A stretch of DNA of 64,000 bases from Rubrivivax sp. (GCA_030653505.1 JAURZK010000113.1:1-64000); one strand, 5' to 3'; positions 1 to 11,609 are shown, numbered from the stretch's first letter. Notes: a model not told the origin generated them from the sequence alone. Numbers and translations are program-made.

Positions 1-169
1 CGCCGGGCCATGGACCCGAGCACCGCAGGGCAGCCTGAGCGCAGCGAAGGCCGCTTCAGTCGCCCGCCGTGCCCCGCCCGGACAGCCCTTTGCCGCCACC
101 TCAGTCAACGCGCCAAAGCAGCCGCATGCCAACGTCCGCAACGGGCCGCAAGCCGACCTCATGCCCATG

Positions 170-3100
170 TCAGCGCAGCGCTGCCCGGGCGTTGTGGAAC
201 ATGCGCATCCACGGGCTGGGCGCCGACACATCGCCGCCGCTCCAACTCAGCTGCACGTTGCGGAACACCCGCTCGGGGTGCGGCATCAGCACCGTGAAGC
301 GGCCGTCGGGCGTGGTCACCGCCGTCAGGCCCTCGGGGCTGCCGTTGGGGTTGACAGGGTAGGCCTCGGTCGGCTGGCCATGGTGGTCGACGAAACGCAT
401 CGCACGTTGCACGGCGCCCGCGTCACCACGCTGGCTGAAATCGGCGTAGCCCTCGCCGTGGGCCACCGCGATCGGCAGCCGGCTGCCGGCCATGCCGGTG
501 AAGAAGAGGCTCGGGCTTTGCAGCACCTCTACCAGCGACAGCCGGGCCTCGAACTGCTCGCTGCGGTTGCGCGTGAACCTGGGCCAGGCCTGTGCGCCGG
601 GGATCATGGCGGCCAGCGCAGCCATCATCTGGCAACCGTTGCACACGCCCAGGGCGAGGGTGTCGGGACGGTCGAAGAAGGCCGCGAACTGCTCGGCCAG
701 CAACGGGTTGAAGAGGATGCTGCGCGCCCAGCCTTCGCCGGCGCCCAAAGTGTCGCCATAGCTGAAGCCACCGCAGGCCACCAGCGCTTGATAGTCGGCC
801 AGCCTCGCGCGGCCGGCCTGCAGGTCGCTCATGTGCACGTCGAAGGTGTCGAAACCCGCCGCATGCATCACGCGGCTCATCTCGACCTGCGAGTTCACGC
901 CCTGCTCGCGCAGGATGGCCATCTTCGGCCGCGTGGTGTGCACGGCCGGCGCGGCCAGCGGGTCGAACGTCGGGTGCAGGTGCAGGCCCGGGTCGTCGGC
1001 GGCGCCAGCGGCGGCGTGTTCGCTGTCGGCACAGGCCGGGTTGTCGCGTTGCCGAGCGATGCGCCAGCTGACCTCGTCCCACTGCTGGTGCAGGGCCTGC
1101 AGCGGCGCGCGGTACTGGCACTTGGCGTCGCGCCAGATCTCGACGACTCCGGCGTCGTTGGGCTTGCCGACGAAGTGTGCGTGGCGGCTCAGGCCATGCT
1201 CGCGCAGCGTCGCCATGACCTCGTTGCGCACGGCGGTGGGCACCTGCAGCACGGCGCCGAGTTCCTCGTTGAACAGCGCCTTCAGCGTCAGTTCGTTGCG
1301 CCGCTCGCTCACCTGGGCGGCCCAGTTCTTCGAGTCGCCGTACTCGGCGCGGCTGTCTTGGATGCCGTCGCCTTCGGTGACGAGGATGTCGACGTTCAGG
1401 CTCACGCCCAGCTTGCCTGCGAAGGCCATCTCGCAGACCGCGGCCCACAGTCCGCCGTCGCTGCGGTCGTGGTAGGCCAGCAGCCGGCCCTGCGCACGAA
1501 GGGCGTTGACGGCGGCCACCAGCCCCTTCAGCAGGGCGGGTTCGTCGAGGTCGGGCACTTCATGGCCGAACTGGCCCAGCACCTGCGCCAGCATGCTGCC
1601 GCCCATGCGCATCCGGCCCTGCCCCAGGTCGACGAGGATCAGCGTCGTGGCGCCGCACGCGGCCCCCCCCGGCGCGGCTTCTATGGCCTTGAGCTGCGGC
1701 GTCAGCGTGCCACGCACGTCGTCCAGCGTGGCGAAGGCGGTGACGATCAGCGACACCGGCGCGGTGACCTGCTTCGTCACGCCGCCGTCGACCCAGCGTG
1801 TTTTCATCGACAGCGAGTCCTTGCCCACCGGTATGCCGATGCCTAGAGCGGGGCACAGTTCCAGGCCCACGGCGCGCACGGTGTCGTAGAGCGCGGCGTC
1901 TTCGCCCGGCTCGCCACAGGCCGCCATCCAGTTGGCACTGAGCTTGACGCGTGACAGCTCGATGGGCGCGGCCAGCAGGTTGGTGATGGCTTCGCCGACG
2001 GCCATGCGGCCCGAGGCGGGTGCATCGAGTGCGGCCAGCGGCGTGCGTTCGCCCATGGCCATGGCCTCGCCGCGGAAGCCTTCGAAGTCGGCCAGCGTCA
2101 CCGCGCAGTCGGCCACCGGCACCTGCCAGGGGCCAACCATCGGGTCGCGGTGGTTCAGGCCACCGACGCTGCGGTCGCCGATGGTGACGAGGAAACGTTT
2201 GCTCGCCACCGTGGGGTGGCGCAGCACGTCCAACGCCACCTGCTCGAGCCTGACGCCGGTGAGGTCCAGCGGCGCCTCGCTGCGCGCCACGCGCTGCACG
2301 TCGCGGTGCACCTTGGGCGGCTTGCCCAGCAGCACGTTCATCGGCATGTGAATGACACGTTCGCCGCCGGGGCCGTCTTCCAGCACCAGTTCGCGGTCGG
2401 CGGTGGCCACGCCGACGACGGCGCAGGGGCAGCGTTCACGCGCGGCCATCTGCTTGAAGATCGGCATCAGGTCGGGGTCGATCGCCAGCACGTAGCGTTC
2501 CTGGCTCTCGTTGCACCAGGCCTCCTTCGGTGCCAGCCCGGTCTCTTCCAGCGGCACCCGGCGCAGGTCGAAGGTGGCGCCCTGCCCGGCACCGTCCACC
2601 AGTTCGGGGAAGGCGTTGCTGATGCCGCCGGCGCCGACGTCGTGGATGGCCAGCACCGGGTTCATGTCACCCAGGGCCCAGCAGTGGTTGATGACCTCCT
2701 GCGCGCGGCGCTGGATCTCGGGGTTGCCACGTTGCACGCTGTCGAAGTCGAGCGCCGCGGTGTTGGTGCCGGCGGCCATCGAGCTGGCCGCACCGCCGCC
2801 CATGCCGATGCGCATGCCCGGCCCGCCCAACTGCACGAGCAACGTGCCGGGGCCGAAGGGCAGCTTCTTCACCTGGCCGGCGCTGATGGCACCCAGTCCG
2901 CCGGCGATCATGATGGGCTTGTGGTAGCCGCGCTGCACGCCGGCCACCGGCATCTCGAAGACCCGGAAGTAGCCGCCGAGGTTCGGCCTGCCGAACTCGT
3001 TGTTGAAGGCCGCGCCCCCCAGCGGGCCCTCGGTCATGATCTGCAAGGCGCTGGCGATGTGGCCGGGTTTGCCGACCGGCCGACGTTCCCAGGGTTCGTC

Positions 3101-4204
3101 GGTGCCCGGCAGGTGCAGGTTGCCGACGCTGAAACCGGTGACGCCCGCCTTGGGTTGGGCGCCGCGGCCTGTCGCGCCCTCGTCGCGGATCTCGCCACCC
3201 GCGCCCGTGCTGGCGCCGGGGAAGGGGCTGATGGCCGTGGGGTGGTTGTGCGTCTCCACCTTCATCAGCACGTGGGCGACTTCGTCGCGTGGCCCGTACG
3301 CCGGCGCGTTGGTGAAACCCTGCGGCAGCCAGCGCCGCACCGGGCCGCCCTCCATCACCGCGGCGTTGTCGTCGTACGCGACGACGGTGTGCTGCGGCGA
3401 AGTCTTCTCGGTATGGCGGATCATGCCGAACATCGAGTGCGGCTGTTCGATGCCGTCGATGGTGAAGCGGGCGTTGAAGATCTTGTGCCGGCAGTGTTCG
3501 CTGTTGGCCTGCGCGAACATCATCAGCTCGACGTCGCTGGGGTTGCGGCCCAGCCTGCGGAATGCGGCCACGAGGTAGTCGATCTCGTCGTCGGACAGCG
3601 CCAGGCCGAAGTCGGTGTTCGCGGTGACCAGCGCCGAACGCCCTGCGCCCAGCACGTCGACGTGCACCAGCGGCAGAGCGGGCTGGACGTCGAAGAGGTG
3701 GGCCGCGGCCTCGCGATCGAAGGCGACGCTCTCGGTCATGCGGTCGTGAAGCAACGCGGCGACTGCAGAGCGCTCGTCGGCCGACAGCGACTTCGCACTG
3801 CCCAAGAGCGGGCTCTTCAGCGTCAGGCGAAACTCGGTGACACGTTCGACGCGGTGCAGCGCGAGCCCGCCCTCGGCGCCAGCGGCGCCGATGCCGCAGT
3901 TCCGCGCGATGTCGCCGGCCTTGCTGGCCCAGGGCGACACCGTGCCCAGACGCGGCATCACCACCACCAGTTCGCCACCGTGCGGCCCGGCGTAGTCATC
4001 GCCGTAGCGCAGCAGCGCCTGCAGCCGGTCGATCTCGGCCCGGCCCGGCGCGCTGTCGAAGGCCGCCCAGTGCACGTGGCGCGCCACCACCGCCGTGACG
4101 CGCGGCACGGCCGCGAGCAGCTGGGCCAGCAGGGCCTGGGCGCGGAAGGCCGAGAGCGCGTCGCCGCCCTCGAAGTGCACAAGATGGAGGGGCGTGGCGC
4201 TCAT
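170..4204 (-). CDS. purL: phosphoribosylformylglycinamidine synthase (FGAM synthetase)
   Basis: 1344-aa ORF with PurL motifs ([35 protein letters not shown]-terminal glutaminase GVCNGCQM). Confidence 0.97.
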   Translation of the reverse strand: MSATPLHLVHFEGGDALSAFRAQALLAQLLAAVPRVTAVVARHVHWAAFDSAPGRAEIDRLQALLRYGDDYAGPHGGELVVVMPRLGTVSPWASKAGDIARNCGIGAAGAEGGLALHRVERVTEFRLTLKSPLLGSAKSLSADERSAVAALLHDRMTESVAFDREAAAHLFDVQPALPLVHVDVLGAGRSALVTANTDFGLALSDDEIDYLVAAFRRLGRNPSDVELMMFAQANSEHCRHKIFNARFTIDGIEQPHSMFGMIRHTEKTSPQHTVVAYDDNAAVMEGGPVRRWLPQGFTNAPAYGPRDEVAHVLMKVETHNHPTAISPFPGASTGAGGEIRDEGATGRGAQPKAGVTGFSVGNLHLPGTDEPWERRPVGKPGHIASALQIMTEGPLGGAAFNNEFGRPNLGGYFRVFEMPVAGVQRGYHKPIMIAGGLGAISAGQVKKLPFGPGTLLVQLGGPGMRIGMGGGAASSMAAGTNTAALDFDSVQRGNPEIQRRAQEVINHCWALGDMNPVLAIHDVGAGGISNAFPELVDGAGQGATFDLRRVPLEETGLAPKEAWCNESQERYVLAIDPDLMPIFKQMAARERCPCAVVGVATADRELVLEDGPGGERVIHMPMNVLLGKPPKVHRDVQRVARSEAPLDLTGVRLEQVALDVLRHPTVASKRFLVTIGDRSVGGLNHRDPMVGPWQVPVADCAVTLADFEGFRGEAMAMGERTPLAALDAPASGRMAVGEAITNLLAAPIELSRVKLSANWMAACGEPGEDAALYDTVRAVGLELCPALGIGIPVGKDSLSMKTRWVDGGVTKQVTAPVSLIVTAFATLDDVRGTLTPQLKAIEAAPGGAACGATTLILVDLGQGRMRMGGSMLAQVLGQFGHEVPDLDEPALLKGLVAAVNALRAQGRLLAYHDRSDGGLWAAVCEMAFAGKLGVSLNVDILVTEGDGIQDSRAEYGDSKNWAAQVSERRNELTLKALFNEELGAVLQVPTAVRNEVMATLREHGLSRHAHFVGKPNDAGVVEIWRDAKCQYRAPLQALHQQWDEVSWRIARQRDNPACADSEHAAAGAADDPGLHLHPTFDPLAAPAVHTTRPKMAILREQGVNSQVEMSRVMHAAGFDTFDVHMSDLQAGRARLADYQALVACGGFSYGDTLGAGEGWARSILFNPLLAEQFAAFFDRPDTLALGVCNGCQMMAALAAMIPGAQAWPRFTRNRSEQFEARLSLVEVLQSPSLFFTGMAGSRLPIAVAHGEGYADFSQRGDAGAVQRAMRFVDHHGQPTEAYPVNPNGSPEGLTAVTTPDGRFTVLMPHPERVFRNVQLSWSGGDVSAPSPWMRMFHNARAALR

Positions 4205-4275
4205 GCGGTCCCGGGCGTTTTCCGGAGGGAGAGGGGGAAGCCGACGATTTTAGGGGCCGGTGGGATAATCGCCCG

Positions 4276-5151
4276 ATGGCTATTCCCATCAAGACCGCCG
4301 CCGAGATCGAAGGCATGCGCCAGGCCGGCAGGCTGGCCAGCGAAGTGCTGGACATGCTCGCGCCCCACGTGCGTGCCGGCGTCACGACGCTCGAACTCGA
4401 CCGCCTGGCGCACGACCTCATGGTGCAGGTGCAGGGCGGCATCCCGGCCACGCTGGGTTACCAGCCGCCGGGTTACCCGGCCTACCCGGCATCGCTGTGC
4501 TCGTCGCTGAACGACGTGGTCTGCCACGGCATCCCCGACGAGCGGCCGCTGAAGAACGGTGACATCGTCAACATCGACGTCACCGTCATCAAGGACGGCT
4601 GGCACGGCGACAACAGCCGCATGTACATCGTCGGCGAGGCCAGCATCGCCGCCAAGCGCCTGTGCCAGATCACCTTCGACGCCATGTGGAAGGGCATCGT
4701 CAAGGTCAAGCCCGGGGCACGCCTGGGCGACATCGGCCATGCCATCCAGACCTTCGCCGAAGGCGCCGGTTTTTCCGTCGTGCGCGAGTTCTGCGGCCAC
4801 GGCGTCGGCGCACGGTTCCACGAAGAACCGCAGGTGCTGCACTACGGCCGACCGCACACGCTCGAGGAACTCGTCCCGGGCATGATCTTCACCATCGAGC
4901 CCATGATCAACGCCGGCAAGCGCGACATCAAGGAAGACCGCCGCGGCAACCGCCCCTACGACGGCTGGACCATCGTCACGCGCGACCGTTCGCTGTCGGC
5001 GCAGTGGGAGCACACCGTGCTCGTCACCGACACCGGCTACGAAGTGTTGACGGTCAGCGCCGGCAGCCCGCCGCCGCCAGCCTTCGCCCCCGCGGGTTAT
5101 GGCGGCGCTGCGGCGCAATGCCTGTCGCCGCCGGTGCTGGCGACGTCCTGA
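4276..5151 (+). CDS. map: type I methionyl aminopeptidase
   Basis: IKTAAEIEGMRQAGRLASEVLDML, GHGVGARFHEEPQVLHYG, FTIEPMIN motifs. Confidence 0.96.
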   Translation: MAIPIKTAAEIEGMRQAGRLASEVLDMLAPHVRAGVTTLELDRLAHDLMVQVQGGIPATLGYQPPGYPAYPASLCSSLNDVVCHGIPDERPLKNGDIVNIDVTVIKDGWHGDNSRMYIVGEASIAAKRLCQITFDAMWKGIVKVKPGARLGDIGHAIQTFAEGAGFSVVREFCGHGVGARFHEEPQVLHYGRPHTLEELVPGMIFTIEPMINAGKRDIKEDRRGNRPYDGWTIVTRDRSLSAQWEHTVLVTDTGYEVLTVSAGSPPPPAFAPAGYGGAAAQCLSPPVLATS

Positions 5152-5155
5152 ACCC

Positions 5156-7816
5156 ATGCCCCCCGCGGCCACCGTCGTCGGCCCCGTCGCCGACCCTGGT
5201 GTCGGCGGCGTGGCGGCCGTGCGCGTGCAGTTCCGCGACGGCAAGGCCGAGCTGCTGGCGCACTTCCGCAGCGCACGCGCCACCGCACCCGCCGCCACAA
5301 GGCTGGTGAAGGCGCTGGCGCGCCATGTCGACGCCACGCTGGCCACGCTGTGGGCCGACGCCGGCATGCCCGCCGATGCCGCGCTGCTGGCCGTGGGTGG
5401 TTACGGCCGCGGTGAACTCTTCCCGCACTCCGATGTCGACGTGCTCGTGCTGCTGCCGGCGTCCGGCGCGGGCACGCTCGACGAGGCCACGGCCGCCGCC
5501 GTGGGCCGCTTCGTCACCAACTGCTGGGACGTGGGGCTGGAGATCGGCTCTTCGGTGCGCACCATTACCGAGTGCCTGGCCGAGTCGGCACGCGATGTCA
5601 CGGTGCAGACGGCGCTGCTCGAGGCGCGCCACCTCTGCGGCGCGCGGCGTCTCTTCAACCGCTTCGTCAAGGCCCACGCGACGGCGATGGACCCGCGCGC
5701 CTTCCTGCGCGCCAAGACGCTGGAAATGCAGCAGCGCCACGTCAAGTACGAAGGCACGCCCTACGCGCTGGAACCGAACTGCAAGGAAAGCCCGGGCGGC
5801 CTGCGCGACCTTCAGGTCGTCATCTGGGTGGCACGCGCCGCCGGGCTGGGCCGCGCCTGGGGCGAGCTGGCAGCCAAGGGCCTGATCACGCCCTTCGAGG
5901 CACGCCAGCTGCTGCGCCACGAAGGCACCCTCAAGCTCATCCGCGCGCGGCTGCATACGGTGGCCGGCCGGCGCGAGGACCGCCTGGTGTTCGACCTGCA
6001 GACCGCCACCGCCGAGAGCTTCGGCTACAAGGCGACGAAGGAACAGCGCAGCTCGGAAGTGCTGATGCGGCACTACTACTGGGCGGCCAAGGCGGTGACG
6101 CAGCTCAACCAGATCCTGATGCTCAACATCGAGGAGCGCATCAACGGTTCGGCCGACGCACCGATGCGCCCCATCACCGCGCGCTTCTTCGACCGCGCCG
6201 GCATGCTGGAAGTGGCCAGCGACGACCTCTACCTTGAGAACCCGCACGCCATCCTCGAGACCTTCCTCGTCTTCCAGCAGACGCCGGGCCTGCAGGGCCT
6301 GAGCGCCCGCACACTGCGTGCCCTCTACAACGCGCGCAAGGTGATGGGCGCGCCCTTCCGCCACGACCCCATCAACCGCGAGCTGTTCATGGACATCCTG
6401 CGTCAGCCCCAGGGCCTGACGCACGCGCTGCGGCTGCTGAACCAGACCAGCGTGCTGGGGCGCTACCTGTGGGTGTTCAGGCGCATCGTCGGGCGCATGC
6501 AGCACGACCTGTTCCACGTCTACACCGTCGACCAGCACATCCTGATGGTGGTGCGCAACGTGCGCCGCTTCTTCATTCCAGAGCACGCGCACGAGTACCC
6601 CTTCTGCAGCCAGCTCGCGGCGCAATGGGACCCGCCCTGGCTGCTCTATGTGGCCGCGCTCTTCCACGACATCGCCAAGGGCCGCGGCGGCGACCACTCC
6701 GACCTCGGTGCCGTCGAGGCGCGGCGCTTCTGCCGCGCCCACGGCATCTCGCGCGAGGACACGCAGCTCGTCGAGTTCCTGGTGCGCCACCACCTGACGA
6801 TGAGCCGCGTGACGCAGAAGGAGGACCTGTCAGACGCCGAGGTCATCGCGAACTTCGCGCGCCTGGTGGGCACACCGCGGCGGCTGACGGCGCTGTACCT
6901 GCTGACGGTGGCCGACATCCGCGGCACCAGCCCGCGGGTGTGGAACGCCTGGAAGGGCAAGCTGCTCGAAGACCTGTACCGCTGGACGCTGCGCGCCCTG
7001 GGTGGCGCGCAGCCCAACGGCGACGCCGAGATCGAGGCGCGCAAGCTCGAGGCGCAGCAGAACCTGGCGCTGCACTCGGCGCTGCCCGGCACCGAGGTGC
7101 CGCTGTGGCAGACGCTGGAGGTGAGTTACTTCGCGCGCCACGACGCGGCCGACATCGCCTGGCACGCGCGCACGCTGTGGCGCCATGTCCAGACCAAGCT
7201 GCCCATCGTGCGCGCCCGCGCCAGTTCGGTGGGCGACGGGCTGCAGGTGCTGGTCTACTCACCCGACCGGCGCGACCTCTTCGCGCGCATCTGCGGCTAT
7301 TTCGACAGCGCCGGCTTCAGCATCCTCGACGCCAAGATCCACACCACGCGCTCCGGCTACGCGCTCGACACCTTCCAGGTCGTGGCCACCAACCACTGGC
7401 CCGACATGGCCGGCGGCGCCGACGCCGAGCTGAAGTACCGCGACCTGATCTCGCTGGTGGAAACGCAGGCGGCTCTGGCGCTGGCCAGCGAGGGCCCGCT
7501 GCCCGAGCCGCGCAGCGGCCGCGTCTCGCGTCGCGTGCGCAGTTTCCCGGTCACGCCGCGCGTCTCGCTGGCGCCCGACGAACGCGCGCAGCGCTGGCTG
7601 CTCACCGTGACGGCCAGCGACCGCTCGGGCCTGCTCTACGCCATCGCGCGTGTGCTCGGCCGCAACCACGTCAACCTGCAGCTCGCCAAGGTGACGACGC
7701 TGGGCGAACGTGTGGAAGACACCTTCCTCGTCGACGGCCCCGAGCTGCAGAAGAGCAAGGCGCAGCTGCGCATCGAGAGCGAGCTGCTCGACGCGGTGAG
7801 CGCGGCGGCGCCGTGA
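5156..7816 (+). CDS. glnD: [protein-PII] uridylyltransferase
   Basis: GGYGRGELFPHSDVDVLVLL nucleotidyltransferase motif, HD domain (FHDIAKGRGGDHS), two C-terminal ACT domains; in-frame ATG at 5156. Confidence 0.95.
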   Translation: MPPAATVVGPVADPGVGGVAAVRVQFRDGKAELLAHFRSARATAPAATRLVKALARHVDATLATLWADAGMPADAALLAVGGYGRGELFPHSDVDVLVLLPASGAGTLDEATAAAVGRFVTNCWDVGLEIGSSVRTITECLAESARDVTVQTALLEARHLCGARRLFNRFVKAHATAMDPRAFLRAKTLEMQQRHVKYEGTPYALEPNCKESPGGLRDLQVVIWVARAAGLGRAWGELAAKGLITPFEARQLLRHEGTLKLIRARLHTVAGRREDRLVFDLQTATAESFGYKATKEQRSSEVLMRHYYWAAKAVTQLNQILMLNIEERINGSADAPMRPITARFFDRAGMLEVASDDLYLENPHAILETFLVFQQTPGLQGLSARTLRALYNARKVMGAPFRHDPINRELFMDILRQPQGLTHALRLLNQTSVLGRYLWVFRRIVGRMQHDLFHVYTVDQHILMVVRNVRRFFIPEHAHEYPFCSQLAAQWDPPWLLYVAALFHDIAKGRGGDHSDLGAVEARRFCRAHGISREDTQLVEFLVRHHLTMSRVTQKEDLSDAEVIANFARLVGTPRRLTALYLLTVADIRGTSPRVWNAWKGKLLEDLYRWTLRALGGAQPNGDAEIEARKLEAQQNLALHSALPGTEVPLWQTLEVSYFARHDAADIAWHARTLWRHVQTKLPIVRARASSVGDGLQVLVYSPDRRDLFARICGYFDSAGFSILDAKIHTTRSGYALDTFQVVATNHWPDMAGGADAELKYRDLISLVETQAALALASEGPLPEPRSGRVSRRVRSFPVTPRVSLAPDERAQRWLLTVTASDRSGLLYAIARVLGRNHVNLQLAKVTTLGERVEDTFLVDGPELQKSKAQLRIESELLDAVSAAAP

Positions 7817-7844
7817 CGGCCCAAGCGCCGGCGGGGCTGCGGTC

Positions 7845-8900
7845 ATGAGCCTGCGCCGCACCACCGCCACCGACGCTGTTCGCCACCTCGGCAGCTTCGA
7901 CGCCGTCATCGACGCGCGCAGCGAGAGCGAGTACGCCGAAGACCACCTGCCCGGTGCCGTGAACTGGCCGGTGCTCGACGACGTACAGCGTGCACAGATC
8001 GGCACCCAGTACAAGCAGGTCTCGGCCTTCGACGCACGCAAGTGCGGGGCCGTGATGGTGGCGCGCAATATCGCACGCCACGTCGAGACCCACGCCGCGG
8101 CGCTGCCCCGCGCGTGGAAGCCGCTGGTCTACTGCTGGCGTGGTGGCCAGCGCTCGGGCTCGTTGGCGCTGGTGCTGGGCGAGATCGGTTTCCAGGTCCA
8201 CGTGCTCGAAGGCGGCTACCGCGAGTTCCGCCGCGCCGTGCTGGCCGAACTGGAGACGCTGCCGGCGGGCCTGGCTTGGCGCGTGCTGTGCGGCCGCACC
8301 GGCAGCGCCAAGAGCCACCTGCTGCAGGCGCTGGCGGCCCAGGGCGCGCAGGTGCTCGACCTCGAGGCGCTGGCCTGCCACCGCGGCAGCGTGCTGGGCC
8401 CGCTGCCCGGGCAGCCGCAGCCTTCGCAGAAGGCCTTCGAGACCGCGCTGTGGCAGGCGCTGCGCGGCTTCAGCGCCGAGCGGCCGGTGTTCGTCGAAGG
8501 CGAGAGCCGCACCATCGGCCGCCTGCGTGTGCCCGAGCGCCTGCTCGAGCAGCTGCGCGCCGCGCCCTGCCTGCAGGTGCAGATGCCGCTGCAGGCACGT
8601 GTGGCCTTCCTGCTGCACGACTACGCGCACTTCGTCGCCGACATCGAGAGTTTCTGCGAACGCCTGACCGCGCTGCGCGAACTGCGTGGCGCCGCGGTGG
8701 TGGAAGCCTGGCAGGCCGAGGCGCGCGCCGGCCGCGTCGCCGGCGTGGTGCAGGATCTGCTGACGCTGCACTACGACCCGGTCTACGGAAAGTCGATGCA
8801 GCGCAACTTCACGCATTTCAACGCCGCCACCCCGGTGCCGCTGGCCGACGCCGATCCCGCCACGCTGGCCGCCACCGCCGCGCGCCTCCTGGCCGCCTGA
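7845..8900 (+). CDS. mnmH: tRNA 2-selenouridine synthase
   Basis: Rhodanese domain with catalytic YCWRGGQRSGS plus P-loop GRTGSAKSHLLQAL. Confidence 0.93.
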   Translation: MSLRRTTATDAVRHLGSFDAVIDARSESEYAEDHLPGAVNWPVLDDVQRAQIGTQYKQVSAFDARKCGAVMVARNIARHVETHAAALPRAWKPLVYCWRGGQRSGSLALVLGEIGFQVHVLEGGYREFRRAVLAELETLPAGLAWRVLCGRTGSAKSHLLQALAAQGAQVLDLEALACHRGSVLGPLPGQPQPSQKAFETALWQALRGFSAERPVFVEGESRTIGRLRVPERLLEQLRAAPCLQVQMPLQARVAFLLHDYAHFVADIESFCERLTALRELRGAAVVEAWQAEARAGRVAGVVQDLLTLHYDPVYGKSMQRNFTHFNAATPVPLADADPATLAATAARLLAA

Positions 8901-8963
8901 GCCGGCGCAAGCCCGGCGCCAGGCCGCCTGCCTACACTCCCCGCTGCCCGCCAAGACACGCCG

Positions 8964-9749
8964 ATGCCCACGCCCCAAGACACCGCGCCTGCACGCCCCT
9001 TCCGCATCCAGGCCGTGCCGCCCGGCCGCCCCTGGGTGTGGCTGGCACGCGGCTGGGTCGACCTGCTGCGCAGCCCGTTGCCGGGGCTGGCCCATGGCCT
9101 GGCTGCGGCGGTTTTCGGCGCACTGCTGCTGGTTCTGGCAGGCGACCGCTTCTGGCTGCTGGCCGGCAGCTTCAGCGGCTTCCTGCTCGTGGCGCCGCTG
9201 GTGGCCACGGGGCTGTATGCCGTCAGCCGTTCGATCGAACTCGGCCAGCGCGGCACCCTGGCCACGGCGCTGGCGGCCTGGAAACCGCGCGACCACCGGC
9301 TGGTAGTCTTCGGCGGTCTGCTGGCGCTGGCCGGCACCGGCTGGGTGCTGACCTCGGCCGCGCTCATCACGCGCTTCGCTGCCGCGCCGGTCAACAGCCC
9401 GCACGACTTCCTGCACGTGGTGGTGCTGGCGCCCCAAGGTTACCTGTTCGAGATCTGGCTCGTGCTGGGCAGCGTGCTGGCGGCCCCGATGTTCGCCAGC
9501 AGCGTGGTCGCCATCCCGATGCTGCTCGACCGGCCGCAGGGTGTGCTCACCGCCGTCACCACCAGCGTCGGTGCGGCACTGGCCAGCCCGCTGGCGATGG
9601 CGCTGTGGGCGACGCTGCTGCTCACGCTCACGCTCATCGGCATGGCCACCTTCATGGTCGGCCTCATCGTCGTCGTTCCCTGGCTGGCGCATGCCAGCTG
9701 GCATGCCTACCGCGACCTGGTGCAGCCTGAAGGGCCCGAAGGACGCTGA
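8964..9749 (+). CDS. DUF2189-type integral membrane protein
   Basis: Multiple hydrophobic helices; family resemblance. Confidence 0.75.
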   Translation: MPTPQDTAPARPFRIQAVPPGRPWVWLARGWVDLLRSPLPGLAHGLAAAVFGALLLVLAGDRFWLLAGSFSGFLLVAPLVATGLYAVSRSIELGQRGTLATALAAWKPRDHRLVVFGGLLALAGTGWVLTSAALITRFAAAPVNSPHDFLHVVVLAPQGYLFEIWLVLGSVLAAPMFASSVVAIPMLLDRPQGVLTAVTTSVGAALASPLAMALWATLLLTLTLIGMATFMVGLIVVVPWLAHASWHAYRDLVQPEGPEGR

Positions 9750-9964
9750 TGTTCGGCTACACGGAAGAGCAGATCGCGCAGTTCGGGCTGACCTTCGGGG
9801 TCGGCGCGTTCATGCTGTACATGGTCTTCATCATCCTGCAGCTGGCGCGTGAGTCGAAGGCGGGCAAGTTCGGCACCTTCATCCTGCTGCTGGCGCTGGG
9901 CTTCGGGCTCGTGGGATTCGTTGCCAAGTCGGTGATCAAGTACTACATCGAAGGCCCCGGGTGA
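9749..9964 (+). CDS. DUF2788 family small membrane protein
   Basis: 71 aa, two TM helices, FTEEQIAQFGLTFGV-like start; start overlaps preceding stop. Confidence 0.8.
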   Translation: MFGYTEEQIAQFGLTFGVGAFMLYMVFIILQLARESKAGKFGTFILLLALGFGLVGFVAKSVIKYYIEGPG

Positions 9965-10692
9965 AGCCCGAGGCCTTCGTCCACCTGCCGGACCTGCGCG
10001 ACTGCATCGTGCCGCCCGAGCAGTCCGCACTGCGCGTCACGCCCGCCGTGATGGCGATGTGGGACGAACGTGCGCGCCTGCTGGGCCGGCCGGCCGACTG
10101 GCGCCTGGGCGACGCCGAGGTGGAGGCCTCACGCCGCGCCACGCTGGGTGCGCGCGACCCGGCGCAGGACCTGTGGCTCTACGCCTACGGCTCGCTGATG
10201 TGGGACCCGGCGGTGCAGTTCGAGGAAGTGCGGCGCGCCCGGCTGCCGGGGCACCAGCGCCGCTTCACCTTCCGCACGCACATCGGCCGCGGCTCGCCGG
10301 CTTGCCCGGGGCTGATGCTGTCGATCGAGGCACGGCCCGGCGACTGCGAGGGCCTGGTCTTCCGCATCGCCGCCGAACACGTCGAGCTCGAATCGGCGAT
10401 CCTCTGGCGGCGTGAGATGCTGCGCGGCGCCTACACGCCCCGCCTGCTGCCCCTGGCCACGCCGCAGGGCGAGGTCACGGCGCTGGTGTTCGTCTCCAAC
10501 CCCGAGCATCCCGACCATGTCGGCGAACTGCCGCTGGACGAGACGGCGCGAACGATCGCACGCGCCGAAGGCGTGATGGGCCGCAACCGCGACTACGTCG
10601 AGCAGTTGGCCCGGCAGTTGGCCGGTCTGAGCATCGTCGACCCCTACATCGACGGGCTGGCGGCCGAACTGCAGCGGCAGGACGCGGGCTGA
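9961..10692 (+). CDS. gamma-glutamylcyclotransferase (ChaC-like)
   Basis: LWLYAYGSLMWDPAVQFEEVRRARLPGHQRRF motif; GTG start overlapping the DUF2788 stop. Confidence 0.88.
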   Translation: MKPEAFVHLPDLRDCIVPPEQSALRVTPAVMAMWDERARLLGRPADWRLGDAEVEASRRATLGARDPAQDLWLYAYGSLMWDPAVQFEEVRRARLPGHQRRFTFRTHIGRGSPACPGLMLSIEARPGDCEGLVFRIAAEHVELESAILWRREMLRGAYTPRLLPLATPQGEVTALVFVSNPEHPDHVGELPLDETARTIARAEGVMGRNRDYVEQLARQLAGLSIVDPYIDGLAAELQRQDAG

Positions 10693-10720
10693 GGAAGATC
10701 CGGCCCGCCCACCCGCATCG

Positions 10721-10850
10721 GCCTGTCTGCGTGAAACCGTGGCCCGGCGTTCGCCAGGGCGCAGCGAGCAGGTGTGCGCAGGCACACCTGCACGTCCTCA
10801 GCCTGTCCGCGTGAAATCGCGACCAGGCGTTCGCCAGGCGCGCAGCGCCT
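10721..10850. repeat. two direct copies of an intergenic repeat (10721-10770 and 10801-10850)
   Basis: gcctgtctgcgtgaaaccgtggcccggcgttcgccagggcgcagcg vs gcctgtccgcgtgaaatcgcgaccaggcgttcgccaggcgcgcagcg; 10-bp-stem hairpin between them at 10768-10791. Confidence 0.75.
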
Positions 10851-10871
10851 TCCGGCGCCGCGCGTCCGGGC

Positions 10872-11609
10872 TCACCCCATGTGCAGGCCGCCGTTGCAGC
10901 TGAGCTCGGCGCCGGTCGTGAAGCCCGAATCCTCGCCCGCCAGCCAGGCGCAGATGGAGCCGATTTCCTCGGGCCGGCCCAGGCGCTTGACCGGGATGGT
11001 GGCAACGATCTTTTCCAGCACCTCGGGCTTGATGGCACGGACCATGTCGGTGCCGATGTAACCGGGGCTGACGGTGTTCACCGTCACGCCCTTGGACGCC
11101 AATTCCTGCGCCAGCGCCATCGAAAAGCCGTGCATGCCGGCCTTGGCGGCCGAGTAGTTGGTCTGGCCGGCCTGGCCCTTCTCGCCGTTGACGCTGCTGA
11201 TCTGGATGATGCGGCCCCAACCCTTTTCCACCATGCCCGGCACCACCTGCTTGGTGACGTTGAACATGCTGTTGAGGTTGGTGTCGATGACCGCGTGCCA
11301 GTCTTCCGGCGTCATCTTCAGGAACATGCGGTCGCGCGTGATGCCGGCGTTGTTCACCAGCACGTCGATGGCGCCGTGTTGTTCACGCGCCTTGGTGAAA
11401 GCCTCGACGGTGCTCTCCCAGTCGGCGACATTGCCCACCGAGGCGAAGAACTCGTAGCCCAGCGCCTTCTGCTCGGCCAGCCACTTGACGTGGTCGCGGC
11501 TGGGGCCGCAGCCGGCGATGACGGTGAAACCTTCCTTGGCCAAGCGCTGGCAGATGGCGGTGCCGATGCCACCCATGCCGCCCGTCACATAGGCTACCTT
11601 CTTGCTCAT
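10872..11609 (-). CDS. phaB: acetoacetyl-CoA reductase
   Basis: SDR family: VTGGMGGIGTAICQRLAKEGF, INNAGITRD-like LVNNAGITRDRMF, YSAAKAGMHGFSMALAQE. Confidence 0.94.
   Translation of the reverse strand: MSKKVAYVTGGMGGIGTAICQRLAKEGFTVIAGCGPSRDHVKWLAEQKALGYEFFASVGNVADWESTVEAFTKAREQHGAIDVLVNNAGITRDRMFLKMTPEDWHAVIDTNLNSMFNVTKQVVPGMVEKGWGRIIQISSVNGEKGQAGQTNYSAAKAGMHGFSMALAQELASKGVTVNTVSPGYIGTDMVRAIKPEVLEKIVATIPVKRLGRPEEIGSICAWLAGEDSGFTTGAELSCNGGLHMG

Noticed and set aside
2150-4510. 786-aa plus-strand ORF opposite purL
   Set aside because: Shadow ORF of purL; no recognisable motif.
7671-9704. 677-aa minus-strand ORF opposite mnmH and the membrane protein
   Set aside because: Shadow ORF; spans several real plus-strand genes.
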